The notes beneath the pieces are model-generated. The model did no database searches. It saw nothing but the letters and a program-made list of their open reading frames with translations, and was not told where the DNA came from. Shown piece by piece: positions 9,101 to 14,736 of a stretch of 20,832 bases of DNA. The translations under genes were made by a program, and so were the position numbers. Position 1 is the first letter of the stretch; each line of letters opens with the position of its first letter. The DNA comes from a virus, in IMG/VR virus record IMGVR_UViG_3300025085_000240, positions 1 through 20,832 of that record; one strand, written 5' to 3'.

Positions 9101-10607
9101 GGACTCTAAGTATTTTTTGATCTTGGACAGGTTGTGTGATAATGGGACCATCAAAAATATTATATGATGGATAACTGGAAGATGTGATATAGTAATACTG
9201 ATCATCTGCAAAAATAGCAGATACATTATTAGAAATTCCAGCAAGTGATTGTTCTACTGGTGTATTAGTACTTGATGTTATTGATGTTCCAGTATCTTGA
9301 ATCCACCTAAGTTGATTAGTTCCAGTTTGAACAATTCTGGGATCTGATGTTTTAAATCCAGGTTGCGATACTTGTACAGTATCACCTGTAAACGAGTAAG
9401 GTTCTGAAACATCAGGCAAAGCATCATAAACAACACCCAAGGTTAGTAATGTAACATCAGAACCTTCGATTGTAACTGGTTTATAAACAAATTTACCTCG
9501 CAGATGCTCTACAGATAAACTTCTTTCACTAACAATAAATTGAGTTACTGTTTTATCAGAAAACTTAATAATTTCATTGCCAATTAAAATTTCTCCAATA
9601 GAACTCCATCCCATCGTAGAAAATACATTAACTCTATCACCTGCTCCAAGAGTTGGTGCTATGGTATTTTCTAATTTAGTTTTTGTTGAAATTTGAAATT
9701 CACCATTGACAGTTTCTGGAGCAACAACAATATTCCAGATTACTTCACCGTCAATTGTACCTTGAGCAATAACATTATCTACAGTAGCAGATGCATATCC
9801 ATAATCATCTGTTGGAGACTGTACTATTTTCTTGCCAATTAAGTCTTTTGGATTTCCTGATACTACTTTTACCTTAAGAGCATATACATTGATCCAATCA
9901 GATTCAGAGGATTTGTATGTAAATTCTCTTGGGTGGTATACTTCTGGTTTGTTTTCTACATCGTCAGATATAATAGTATTAAAAATAAATTTAATAGAAT
10001 CATCTGTTCCTTTTGCTTTGTAGAACTTCTGAATATTTTTAATCAGCGTTCTTTTATCTACCTCTCCTCTAAGATATTTTTCTGGGAATGATCCGAGGTA
10101 TTGATTTTCAAAATTTCTTACAAAAGCATATAAGAATAGATTACTGATGTTATAGACTTCAGCACCTTCTAAATGCTCTGTAGCAGTTGTACTAGAAAAA
10201 TTAGAAGCATTGTATAGATCTCCTAACTTAGTATTGCCGCTTACTCCTCTAGAGCAATTCAGCAATTGGTTATTGGTGCGACTTTCATAGAAAATAATTT
10301 CATCGTCAATTCTTACGTATCCATTTTTTTCTGGAAAAGACTGAGCATCTGCAAGAGTAATGATTGTATCACTAATGCTAATGTTAGCAATGATAGAATC
10401 TTTCTGATTAAGTAGATTTTTTTCGTAATAATCAATGTCAGCATATTTTTGAATGTTACTTAAAACATCCAAAGGACCACCTTGTACTTCCTGTGCTTCG
10501 TAATACTTCTCTACAAACTTACTAAACAGTTCATATTCAGAAGAAATAAATTCTGGAAGTTGTGATTCAATTAGAGTAGAAATTCTTTTAGTCTTTACAG
10601 AAGGCAT
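126..10607 (-). CDS. 7: Giant baseplate wedge protein in the gp7 position (3493 aa), YHYH domain and multiple internal repeats
   Basis: This intact frame fills half the window. Its place after gp25 and gp6 and before gp8 matches T4 gene 7, which is about 1030 aa in T4. Residues 14-60 (FSKFVEKYYE) and 185-220 (KAKGTDDSIKFIFN), followed by an IGKK segment near 257, resemble the C-terminal third of T4 gp7. Another gp7-like piece, W-RDLIK--HPAGF, sits near residue 1832. Between and beyond these are added domains: GxGY/P beta repeats (about 545-695, 1180-1230, 1555-1680, 2940-2955), a YHYH domain (about 750-865), five 'EII-Y' beta units, DG-LQ units (about 1955 and 2625), and two helical units sharing RFGGN (about 2026-2146 and 2269-2379). 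It starts five bases after the gp6 stop and is probably co-transcribed from the gp25 late promoter. The role is inferred to be baseplate wedge and possibly host contact. The gp7 label is less certain than the structural role. Confidence 0.7.
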   Translation of the reverse strand: MPSVKTKRISTLIESQLPEFISSEYELFSKFVEKYYEAQEVQGGPLDVLSNIQKYADIDYYEKNLLNQKDSIIANISISDTIITLADAQSFPEKNGYVRIDDEIIFYESRTNNQLLNCSRGVSGNTKLGDLYNASNFSSTTATEHLEGAEVYNISNLFLYAFVRNFENQYLGSFPEKYLRGEVDKRTLIKNIQKFYKAKGTDDSIKFIFNTIISDDVENKPEVYHPREFTYKSSESDWINVYALKVKVVSGNPKDLIGKKIVQSPTDDYGYASATVDNVIAQGTIDGEVIWNIVVAPETVNGEFQISTKTKLENTIAPTLGAGDRVNVFSTMGWSSIGEILIGNEIIKFSDKTVTQFIVSERSLSVEHLRGKFVYKPVTIEGSDVTLLTLGVVYDALPDVSEPYSFTGDTVQVSQPGFKTSDPRIVQTGTNQLRWIQDTGTSITSSTNTPVEQSLAGISNNVSAIFADDQYYYITSSSYPSYNIFDGPIITQPVQDQKILRVLRKTPVVTTEIYKTQKRDVGILLNGVPIYGYKDSESLRFGKLEEIRVDNRGRGYVNPPFVVVDGLAGRARAQMVGNVVDSIIVDTDIAFPVTPTVEITSGRDGVARAVVTGGEVTSIVVENPGKFYSTPPIVRITDKVGKGRFAEYNTVIDRDGSIVEFTKVASGTLYTQQNILVEIIPVGTGAEITPLLKEWNKNRYSKLEENLDKQYGYVFENINNVLEYGYGQVANPKALRIQLNDNLNSADTEPANKTHSPILGFAYDGNPIYGPFGHENPLDQSSSIVRMTSSYSLSGNRQDGPSPIEYPLGSFINDYVYSHKSGSLDENNGRFCITPDFPDGTYAYFITINSSQVPQFPYVLGDKYYSLPVDSNYTTTINQNDIPKNAKRFFTPGMLGNGDGLVATISEVRSGTVDNVVIDSSSSNFSVNSQLYFNNAGTEGKDVNALVSSVEGKGVNYLQSKEDKVVKLTTIQNAFLFVDDTLRQPASGASGSIVGTVSNDNLIVLKNVVGTFNNTGTFSADIKTFILTIDQDSNYTKGAILSLTDGVNPAIATAEILEGTSRQNTVTIKVLSGVWIVNDDYYIQSDNLFNTSGSKIITLVSLSDNLEPFEVNQSVALVETTEDHGLAIGDSVDINIFPDDSTKTKTYYIRKRLYQQVSFSPPSNTTTINFNGIGRFSILNGGADYTEGTYTDIPITGGSGSGAIANITVSAAGVVNNITITNGGTDYKRGDYLGVDDDQLQRSGASLSSSRLALYVDHAGVSFNATTIEVKTSKGFAVGDLLSIGSEIVEISAINNNTLTVIRSREETIAVDHYDGASISLYKPRYNFSDNFKITSANGSGYIQSYDLNTQNATIVFDYSIDKREAEAITLSTSFFDESSQQRLVSIVSVGDIDFKFEFSEDNTVFTPNPNINVQEFYKYIFDTSHSSLIGTYFDMSPSKSYNLLTTEKLATTILPGNSGSSTTIKFGFGSALEQNNYDTKVGTDFLNFYYFDKNGIVNAEGAYLQVIDDPLQGTKTLNYVTRNRFVYDVLSTPLWDGSGSISYTTNGQFAIGKINGIKITNLGQNYKKVPLVLGCDPSESYRGSATVLFDTFANIITGVNIDNVGSNYVNPKVIIINSDGTGADFKVIQRNGKLFSITVNNPGVGYTYAPEIVIIESAVSLYAESESIGIPQSVRIINNGAGYHLDKTVASTVTSKYTLALKNFNGVYQKGEILTQSINGIEVSRAVVSEYRQGSNLIKIEKVVGIIRENISVVGFISGASGVVKKAFITTFKTTTKATYDNLGYYTSDKGRLGAANQKLTDSFFYQDYSYVVKSKTSIEQWRDLIKSTTHPAGFKLFGQVDIETDAKSEMPSAGERKADTFSIIQLWDPNKNKITVESTKQVTTQTIQTVENTRIRTGNGSAATSEFNFNETRAFSFTLSAPFDGYFDTDGRLQGTTSFQVLDDTGLAFTPVNAESLIITLDGILQEPGVAYTVSGDNIIFSAPPLGPGNKLTGNNISDTSPYKGTKFVGRNFYFKDSQYNTRYLKKLRNIFQRSGTWIDAANQIDRNKQFIIEESIGYGKQYYSSLDWSTKLDDYIIDIGYILDAYQHDIRFGGNSKLVDYANIFATSSDYIKNNSVESLSIFKYATNLANLAIRNWDYVEESVVFIQGSREVTVSNTDNIAIGMTISAGRAYSPDTVIVSIDSRTQVTLSKPALANSGGSAGGASSSTTFLSGSSSGSEVLGTSTGAVQPGDQYSINPNDVLQVPTSFASTDSATFFFSGINNGTYYDASTLIANNKEYLQEEVSEFVYANYALPVSDKAKCARDLGFLIDDIVYHLRFGGNAKIVEFAQLYYTNRGYPYGEELTYLTGLEVTAAVAAWERLRDLMILAMRNTLTSGTYTSITPYVDNTVFVDSEFPVCADVESTITTMIDIVKDIIAKGTGVVEIVNINPNKPGYWSTTPTYSNYNILPDPLLPSQECNDVISSINSLYNNLDDVLNKVEVAKTLPDYIDGETKEFELYWEDGSSVITEQDENLLLSINAVLQETKYNADYPGDDSYYIDRTVIPNILKFDVAPIWDQYSGARTLGEPTAVEKVVGIGIGNYKRMTLDKNLVNNVRTGPFLILDLEDLTVVNVEESDYLLVFIDGVLQKNIESYTVSGPNIFFNFPITKQMKVDMRYLYGRNVGQVLNLYDFNPDVYYLNGVINLETTSGLSTFLGNGWMGIRRGSPIHAYQINDDGTYNVIGQVSDPKVSGSTLSLKVFGYKCDLIQGRDVYFSVARRYDVNTAVGLDSSGSEIVYETDNDGRSILRGTDQNWRGTYWRKTYRNPFINLSSNSLIKVEGEDKFRKIKQIPAKLTSKEQRTQQQVSNSYFGQVEVQAYNGVTRGEGLSIVAKIENGAVVDLDWNQRSYDPITQPTAYQYYTPPVINFIPENGEGGGARAQVIVSKGQVISVELIEGGSGYTKAPKVVVARRYDILEETDIGVSLINVAMNLEQSLGLNVISAISIVGNQAASVATITSTLIDSPLVIDTKLVDIITPASEAVSEDLSAELDEILTTFHTEQQAAPIDTFYNGTEVYIRINTPYIVDIESSSTLTASATREITSSVNNVINNTALTNINYFEVGAFLDTTLGINDTVVYVGNTDKFKNSGYLIVGSEIIQYFRKINDRFLKIERGQQNTTAQEWIAGTFLRQIPDPVSVAFSGVTLVESESTIVSVKGGANVGRTERETEFQIETPVVSTTISNVIEAQLQPQINVESISNVNTFVVYKLEPSFNIVSSFTTTSDVEVVNTLQSVQIQLDIQKAATEVVLTPPPGGVVDGYQESLFIENPINTRLNGFVSILDDYGVVKRDGTIIYVNNSIFGLDAEYVGNYTKTNVGHTIGHFEGIFDDGTAGVSGLSLAEIDIYFRALTIKDFEERSDSSYTLAGDKFNLMPPSIQNPVAISSSSGTIGGNIVVQDTTYFPTEGYLFTSGGTVIQYTGKTTTQFTGCSLYSGSNSINAAEELIPFTI

Positions 10608-10612
10608 TTACT

Positions 10613-12409
10613 TTACTCTTTGTATGCAGTGAACGATGAATTGGCAACGTCAACGTCAAGGTATACCTCACGGAGTGCCTTGATATCATTAAGAAGTGGT
10701 TTTACTCTAACAGAAATGCGGTTGTCGAAAAATGATCCTTTTATGATAGTAAGAGCATACATAATCAACTCTCCTTTTTCATAATCAATATCTCCAACAT
10801 TACTGTCTAGAACAACTTTTTCGCCTGTTACGCTATCTATTCTATATAGGACAATTTTGCCATCCCTATCTTCCAAATATACATCAAATGTAGGGTATTC
10901 TGTTACCCTAAAACCAGTTGACGACAGAGTAGGTTCTTCACAATCTTTATCGAAAGCATTCTGGAAACATACTTCATAATAGAAAGTGGAATTGAGACTA
11001 GGATAAAAATCCTTTCTCATAGTTACTTCTGTTAAATTTGAGTTGATTGATGGATCTGCGTCATCAATAACACTAACTAATTTACTGAATCTAAACTTAC
11101 CATTAAATTTTTCAATATCTGAAGTATCGAGATATGACTGCACAGAATTAATTGTCTTATCTCTAATCTGTGCTGGTTTTAAATCTGTTGCCTCGCCACT
11201 ATAATAAACCTTAGAAGTCAACTCAACAAATAAAATTGATGGATCTACAATAACTGGTCTAACAGAAGCAACCATATACTTCTTTAGATCTTCGATAATT
11301 TCTTGTTTTGTTAATGATGTGAGGAAAGATGCATCTTTTGGTTTTAATACAATAAAAACTTTACCATACTCTGGTGGATCTTGGTCTTCGCCACCAAAAA
11401 TAATAATATCACTTACTGATGGATATACTTTACGAATGATAGCAGAATAATCTTGAGCAGTTACAGCACGATCCTGTGTGCCATACATTTTTGGAGCATT
11501 TCTCTTGATGTTCTTAATAGACTCTTTATCTTCTCCACCGGAAGAAGCATTTACATTAGTAATGGCAGTACTAAAAGAGTTTGGAGATACACCATTTGGA
11601 TTTTCAATAACACCAGAAAACACAAATGTCCTAACACCGTTAGACTCTGGTCCTGATGTTGTAAGGTAAGATACTTCTACTCTAGATCCATTATCAACTT
11701 TTTTGCCTAAAACACCATCGCCTAATAAAATTTCGTACCTATCATCTTCGATCTCTTCAATGAAGAAAACTTTTGATGTAGAATCAACGTTTAAGATGTT
11801 ATCAGCAACTAGATACGATTCGTTAAAATTGCCACCAGAAGGATATACTTTTACTTTAATAGTATTGGTATCGATGTTTGGGTTGTCAAGAACAAACCTT
11901 TGAGATGTTAATGATGTGTTAACAGTAAACGTATTGAGAATTTGTGTTCCTTCTCTAATCTCAACATTATCAAATGTTGCAACGTTGTTAACTACTTGTC
12001 CTGTTACATCCTCTAATGTGATGTATTGATAAATGTTGTTGTCAAACGAACTGATAAACCCTGTTCCTTTCTTCAGTAGGAGTTCAGTATCAGTTGTTGG
12101 TGACCCATAAGTTATATTGAAAGAAACATAGGCAGTAGGAGAGGTGATACCTTTGGGTCTGTATCCTAATTGCTTCGCAATCGCTACTACGTTGTCTCTT
12201 AAGGTGGCAGAATCAATGAATAGTTCATTGACTACCAGATTAGCATTAAACGCCGTATAATAGGTATTATAGGCAAGTGTATCAATTAATGTTGAAAGGA
12301 CCGATCCATCAAAATCATAGTCAGTAAAATCTGACTGTGCTCTGATATATTCTTTCAGAGCAACTTTGATATCTTCAAAGTCTAAATTAGCAACCTGAGT
12401 ATATGGCAT
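10613..12409 (-). CDS. 6: Baseplate wedge protein gp6 (baseplate J-like)
   Basis: The 598-aa product is close in length to T4 gp6 (about 660 aa), the dimeric wedge protein that forms the inner baseplate ring. The N-terminus (FEDIKVALKEYI, then DFDGSVLSTLIDTLAYNTYY) is typical of gp6/baseplate J proteins. So is the central block at about residues 290-390, with GGEDKES, APKMYGTQDRAVTAQDY and KYMVASVRPVIVDP. The start ATG at 12409 overlaps the gp25 stop as TAATG, which implies translational coupling. The gene ends five bases before the gp7-position gene. It probably shares the late transcript that begins at 12826-12833. I see no truncation or frameshift. Confidence 0.93.
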   Translation of the reverse strand: MPYTQVANLDFEDIKVALKEYIRAQSDFTDYDFDGSVLSTLIDTLAYNTYYTAFNANLVVNELFIDSATLRDNVVAIAKQLGYRPKGITSPTAYVSFNITYGSPTTDTELLLKKGTGFISSFDNNIYQYITLEDVTGQVVNNVATFDNVEIREGTQILNTFTVNTSLTSQRFVLDNPNIDTNTIKVKVYPSGGNFNESYLVADNILNVDSTSKVFFIEEIEDDRYEILLGDGVLGKKVDNGSRVEVSYLTTSGPESNGVRTFVFSGVIENPNGVSPNSFSTAITNVNASSGGEDKESIKNIKRNAPKMYGTQDRAVTAQDYSAIIRKVYPSVSDIIIFGGEDQDPPEYGKVFIVLKPKDASFLTSLTKQEIIEDLKKYMVASVRPVIVDPSILFVELTSKVYYSGEATDLKPAQIRDKTINSVQSYLDTSDIEKFNGKFRFSKLVSVIDDADPSINSNLTEVTMRKDFYPSLNSTFYYEVCFQNAFDKDCEEPTLSSTGFRVTEYPTFDVYLEDRDGKIVLYRIDSVTGEKVVLDSNVGDIDYEKGELIMYALTIIKGSFFDNRISVRVKPLLNDIKALREVYLDVDVANSSFTAYKE

Positions 12410-12801
12410 TATCGTGTGCGCTCTAAGAAGAATTCTACTGCTACTGGTGTATCGTCTCTACCTACAATAGTATAAGATAATTCAACTTCGTATCCATTAC
12501 TCATATCATCTGGTATACAGTTGATAGTATTAACACGAATTCGTGGTTCGTAACGATTCAATACATCTGCAATTTCTGATCTGAGAATACCAGCACTACC
12601 ATAATCTAATGGTTCAAATAATATATTTTGAATATCACAACCTAATTCCGGTTGAAATGGTCTTTCTCCCTTCCTAGTAAGAAGTAAGGCAGTAATCGAT
12701 TGAACGATAGCTGCCTTATCTTTTACCGTTACTAAATCATCACTTACAGGATGCTTCTTAAAGGTAATGCTCAGATCTTTAAATGTCTGAAAGGTCGGCA
12801 T
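12409..12801 (-). CDS. 25: Baseplate wedge protein gp25
   Basis: The 130-aa length matches the gp25/gpW family (T4 gp25 is 132 aa). The family signature TRKGERPFQPELGCD is at residues 42-56 and YEPRI at 84-88, in the order seen in T4 gp25. The protein resembles a tail-sheath fragment and nucleates sheath assembly on the baseplate wedge. A late-promoter octamer lies 24 bases upstream. No Shine-Dalgarno sequence is visible before the ATG, although the frame and length leave little doubt about the start. Its stop overlaps the gp6 start as TAATG. In T4, gene 25 is away from genes 6-8; here it is joined to them. Confidence 0.95.
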   Translation of the reverse strand: MPTFQTFKDLSITFKKHPVSDDLVTVKDKAAIVQSITALLLTRKGERPFQPELGCDIQNILFEPLDYGSAGILRSEIADVLNRYEPRIRVNTINCIPDDMSNGYEVELSYTIVGRDDTPVAVEFFLERTR

Positions 12802-12825
12802 CTAGACACAGCAGTAGAATGTTAC

Positions 12826-12833
12826 TATTTATC
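12826..12833 (-). promoter_or_regulatory. Late promoter upstream of gp25
   Basis: The minus strand reads GATAAATA, a one-base variant of the T4-type late octamer, followed by AGTAAC. It ends 24 bases before the gp25 ATG and overlaps the stop codon of the preceding 63-aa gene (12832-12834). Position and sequence suggest it drives gp25, gp6 and the giant protein as one late transcript of more than 12.7 kb. Confidence 0.65.
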
Positions 12834-13023
12834 ACTTACCAACGAATCCATCCGCCCATTCCTGAGAATCAAAGATCTCTTCATTCTTTGCTTTGTTGCG
12901 ATTACGTTTCGCTGACATGTTCAGATACTTATCACTATCAGTCTCGGTGATGAGTGTCATGCCTTCATTAACAAAGTCTTCACCTTTGTCAACTGATCCG
13001 TCTAAACGATTAGGGTGTCCCAT
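12832..13023 (-). CDS. Conserved 63-aa cyanophage-type protein
   Basis: I recognise no domain. The product begins MGHPNRLDGSVDKGEDFVNE, is charged and hydrophilic, and has a basic patch (SAKRNRNKAK, residues 37-46). The start at 13023 is chosen because GGAGAAACAAA precedes this ATG; a longer frame to 13071 has no comparable signal. The gene overlaps the end of the 219-aa gene by 14 bases, so the two are probably translated from one message. Its stop lies within the gp25 late promoter. Function unknown. Confidence 0.75.
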   Translation of the reverse strand: MGHPNRLDGSVDKGEDFVNEGMTLITETDSDKYLNMSAKRNRNKAKNEEIFDSQEWADGFVGK

Positions 13024-13669
13024 TTTGTTTCTCCTGTTGTGTTTGCCAAAAATAATCATCGGTGTCTCCAAGGCGTCCCCAGTCGATTCCTGCCTCTACT
13101 TGGTATTCTATAGTAGATACTTTAAAGTCAGGGAACTTGGGTTCCTCGGGGGTAATAGAGAGGTCATACAGACGCATCCTGTTATTAGGATACAATGCAT
13201 ACTGACCATTGTTCAATGCAATGCAATTATGTGATTTGTGCTCTTGCGGCACTTCACTTACATTATTATCTATTACATCCGGATTTGCATGGTAGTTATC
13301 AAGTGTAAACAAGTATTGCCCTCTCATAAGACCATGATCTCTAGTAAAGACCTCACAGTCCATTGATGAGACAAATCCTTTGTTCATACATGCAACACCA
13401 TAATCCATACAATTCCAGAATTGTAGGTTCTCCAAACTCATGTCTGTGACTGGAGTTTCAGGGGACCGTACAAATGCACTAATAGGAAGTTTGTCATACA
13501 TTGCACCATATTCTGGCAAGTATGTCTCAAAGTAAAAAGCACGCCCAGGTATGCTTTTAGCAGCAACCCAGACACCCTCAACAAACTCCCCATGCCCATC
13601 TTGATGATCTCGTAAGTACTCCCTACGAACCCATACTTTCTCAGCAGGAAGATTGCAAATTAAATTCAT
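13010..13669 (-). CDS. Conserved 219-aa cyanophage-type protein of unknown function
   Basis: The product begins MNLICNLPAEKVWVRREYLR and carries GRAFYFETYLPEYGAMYDKLPISAF at about residues 42-66, then LENLQFWNCMDYG and a C-terminal half with NNGQYALYPNNRMRLYD. I recall this pattern from uncharacterised cyanophage proteins found close to the baseplate and PAAR genes. It has no signal peptide, membrane segment or catalytic motif I can name. The start forms an ATGA overlap with the stop of the 49-aa basic gene, and its end overlaps the 63-aa gene by 14 bases, giving a compact three-gene operon behind the promoter at 13846-13874. Abundant Trp, Tyr and Phe residues suggest a compact globular fold. 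Confidence 0.85.
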   Translation of the reverse strand: MNLICNLPAEKVWVRREYLRDHQDGHGEFVEGVWVAAKSIPGRAFYFETYLPEYGAMYDKLPISAFVRSPETPVTDMSLENLQFWNCMDYGVACMNKGFVSSMDCEVFTRDHGLMRGQYLFTLDNYHANPDVIDNNVSEVPQEHKSHNCIALNNGQYALYPNNRMRLYDLSITPEEPKFPDFKVSTIEYQVEAGIDWGRLGDTDDYFWQTQQEKQNGTP

Positions 13670-13815
13670 CCTCTACCTTGTCCTCTATAACGCTTCTTAG
13701 CATTGTTACGTGATGTAGCAGTATACTTGGTGTGCTTACCACGTCCTTGACGAGTACGCTTCGGACGAGACTCAATTGTGTCTGCTCCTGATAGTCCAAC
13801 TCTGCTTTTTGCCAT
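13666..13815 (-). CDS. Small highly basic protein, 49 aa
   Basis: The frame reads MAKSRVGLSGADTIESRPKR and continues with TRQGRGKHTKY and KKRYRGQGRG. Arg and Lys make up about a third of the residues, which suggests RNA or DNA binding by charge. I recall very similar short basic proteins in many T4-like cyanophages, none with a known function. It is the first gene after the sigma-70-type promoter at 13846-13874, with a leader of about 25-30 bases. No strong Shine-Dalgarno sequence is visible. Its stop overlaps the next start as ATGA, so expression of the 219-aa gene is probably coupled to it. Confidence 0.85.
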   Translation of the reverse strand: MAKSRVGLSGADTIESRPKRTRQGRGKHTKYTATSRNNAKKRYRGQGRG

Positions 13816-13845
13816 AGTTAAATCGGTGTTTGTGATTCAGTTTCT

Positions 13846-13874
13846 ATTGTAGGATACTTAAAGTATGCTGTCAA
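13846..13874 (-). promoter_or_regulatory. Near-consensus sigma-70-type promoter
   Basis: On the minus strand TTGACA (13869-13874) is followed after exactly 17 bases by TACAAT (13846-13851). The spacer itself contains an inverted repeat, ATACTT-TAAGTAT. The site lies between the PAAR gene and the 49-aa gene and points at the latter. It should be read by host RNA polymerase carrying its housekeeping sigma factor, so the three genes downstream can be expressed early although they sit among late structural genes. Confidence 0.85.
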
Positions 13875-13906
13875 GCATATCGGCGCATCCGTTTCGGCGT
13901 AGTTGT

Positions 13907-14224
13907 CTACCCTGCTATGACCTTTGCATACCCTGTGCTAATACTACCCAAATCAGCACTATCACCTACTCTCGCAATCCCTTTACCACCTACTAAAACT
14001 CTCCCAGATCCAGCATTAATAACTTGACCAGGATGTGGAACACATGGTGGTGCTGGTGGAGGACTGGGATTCGTGATTGTGTGCGCCTGTAAGGGGTCTC
14101 CTACTACTGCAACGGGGAATCCACCCACTATGACCGTTGCAGTCCCTCCTAGGATCTGTACAGTCGTATCACAACCATGCCCAGTTGTTACACTATCGGT
14201 GCCCTTTCTTGCTACTGCTCCCAT
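13907..14224 (-). CDS. PAAR-domain spike tip protein (gp5.4-like)
   Basis: This 105-aa protein has the PAAR pattern: short Gly/Val-rich repeats (TATVIVGGFPVAVVGDPLQ, then SGRVLVGGKGIARVGD) with His and Cys residues suitable for metal binding (H16, C18, H48, C61, H64). A proline loop (PSPPPAPP) separates the two halves. PAAR proteins form a metal-stabilised cone that sharpens the tail spike; in T4 the equivalent is gp5.4 (97 aa), sitting on the gp5 needle and encoded just before gene 6. GAGGA lies seven bases before the start. The ATG overlaps the stop of the coiled-coil gene as TAATG, so the two are probably coupled. Confidence 0.93.
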   Translation of the reverse strand: MGAVARKGTDSVTTGHGCDTTVQILGGTATVIVGGFPVAVVGDPLQAHTITNPSPPPAPPCVPHPGQVINAGSGRVLVGGKGIARVGDSADLGSISTGYAKVIAG

Positions 14225-14451
14225 TACATTGTCCTCGCAACATGTAGTAAATCTTTCTTAATACCTTCTATATTATTATGAAGATAATCTAATGTCTCTG
14301 AGAGACTCTCGTAATCAGATTCCGTGGGACGACGATACATCAATTGTGGTCGCTCCAGCTGCGATATCCGTTGGTCCAGGCTCGTCAACCTCTCGGACAG
14401 CTTCAGGAGTTGACTCTCCAACTTCTGCTGCTGCTGTAACAACTCTTCCAT
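14224..14451 (-). CDS. Coiled-coil protein, 75 aa, coupled to the PAAR gene
   Basis: The product starts MEELLQQQQKLESQLLKLSE and continues SLDQRISQLERPQL, a clear heptad pattern over residues 2-35. A second charged helix (NNIEGIKKDLLHVAR) lies near the C-terminus. The start at 14451 is preceded by a strong Shine-Dalgarno sequence (CCGAGGAG, about nine bases away); an upstream ATG in the same frame at 14514 has none. Its stop overlaps the PAAR start. The location suggests a small oligomeric tail or assembly protein, but this is inference. The first two-thirds of the gene is overprinted on the end of the 83-aa frame. Confidence 0.8.
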   Translation of the reverse strand: MEELLQQQQKLESQLLKLSERLTSLDQRISQLERPQLMYRRPTESDYESLSETLDYLHNNIEGIKKDLLHVARTM

Positions 14452-14566
14452 CGTTTTGATCTCCTCGGTTGAATGCTTCAGATGCCCTCGACTCAAATGC
14501 GTCACAGAATGCATCGAAATTATTTAATATACTATCGAAATTTTTAAACTCGTCTTTTTCAGGCAT
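14315..14566 (-). CDS. 83-aa protein, 3' half overlapping the coiled-coil gene
   Basis: The frame starts MPEKDEFKNFDSILNNFDAF and continues CDAFESRASEAFNRGD, which looks like a genuine phage protein over its first 38 residues, where nothing else is encoded. The remainder is Ala/Glu/Thr/Ser-rich and lies on top of the coiled-coil gene in another frame for 137 bases. A late-type octamer (ACTAAATA) is 57 bases upstream. No good Shine-Dalgarno sequence is seen before the ATG. Either two overlapping genes exist, or the N-terminal part is joined to the coiled coil by frameshifting. Function unknown. Confidence 0.6.
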   Translation of the reverse strand: MPEKDEFKNFDSILNNFDAFCDAFESRASEAFNRGDQNDGRVVTAAAEVGESTPEAVREVDEPGPTDIAAGATTIDVSSSHGI

Positions 14567-14623
14567 TTTTTTGCTGGGAAATTTTTTTGGGTTTCAAGGT
14601 TTTCAAAAAACCATTTTCAAAAA

Positions 14624-14631
14624 TATTTAGT
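14624..14631 (-). promoter_or_regulatory. Late promoter upstream of the 83-aa/coiled-coil/PAAR genes
   Basis: The minus strand reads ACTAAATATTTTT, matching the CTAAATA form of the cyanophage late octamer. It lies in the 170-base gap between the 14737-14946 gene and the 83-aa gene, so it is well placed to drive the late PAAR operon. The leader to the ATG is AT-rich. Confidence 0.6.
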
Positions 14632-14703
14632 GCTCGTCTGGATACTTTTGTAGGTTAGGAGGGACCCATGGATTTTCGCTTGGCGCAACCGCTAAGGGGC
14701 ATA

Positions 14704-14726
14704 GGGGGGCATATAACAGTCCCCCC
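14704..14726 (-). terminator. GC-rich hairpin after the 14737-14946 gene
   Basis: Six G (704-709) pair with six C (721-726) around an 11-base loop, about ten bases past the stop codon on the minus strand. No U-tract follows, so it is not a textbook intrinsic terminator. It could end or stabilise the message of the gene before the late operon begins. Confidence 0.45.
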
Positions 14727-14736
14727 ACCCTGTCCC

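Noticed and set aside
909-10023. Seven plus-strand frames of 60-79 codons within the giant gene
   Set aside because: All are antisense to one continuous 3493-codon frame and show the Ser/Thr/Ile-rich composition expected of shadows.
14596-14613. Small hairpin GGTTTT-CAA-AAAACC upstream of the 83-aa gene
   Set aside because: Very weak AT stem inside a homopolymer-rich leader, with no consistent terminator layout on either strand.
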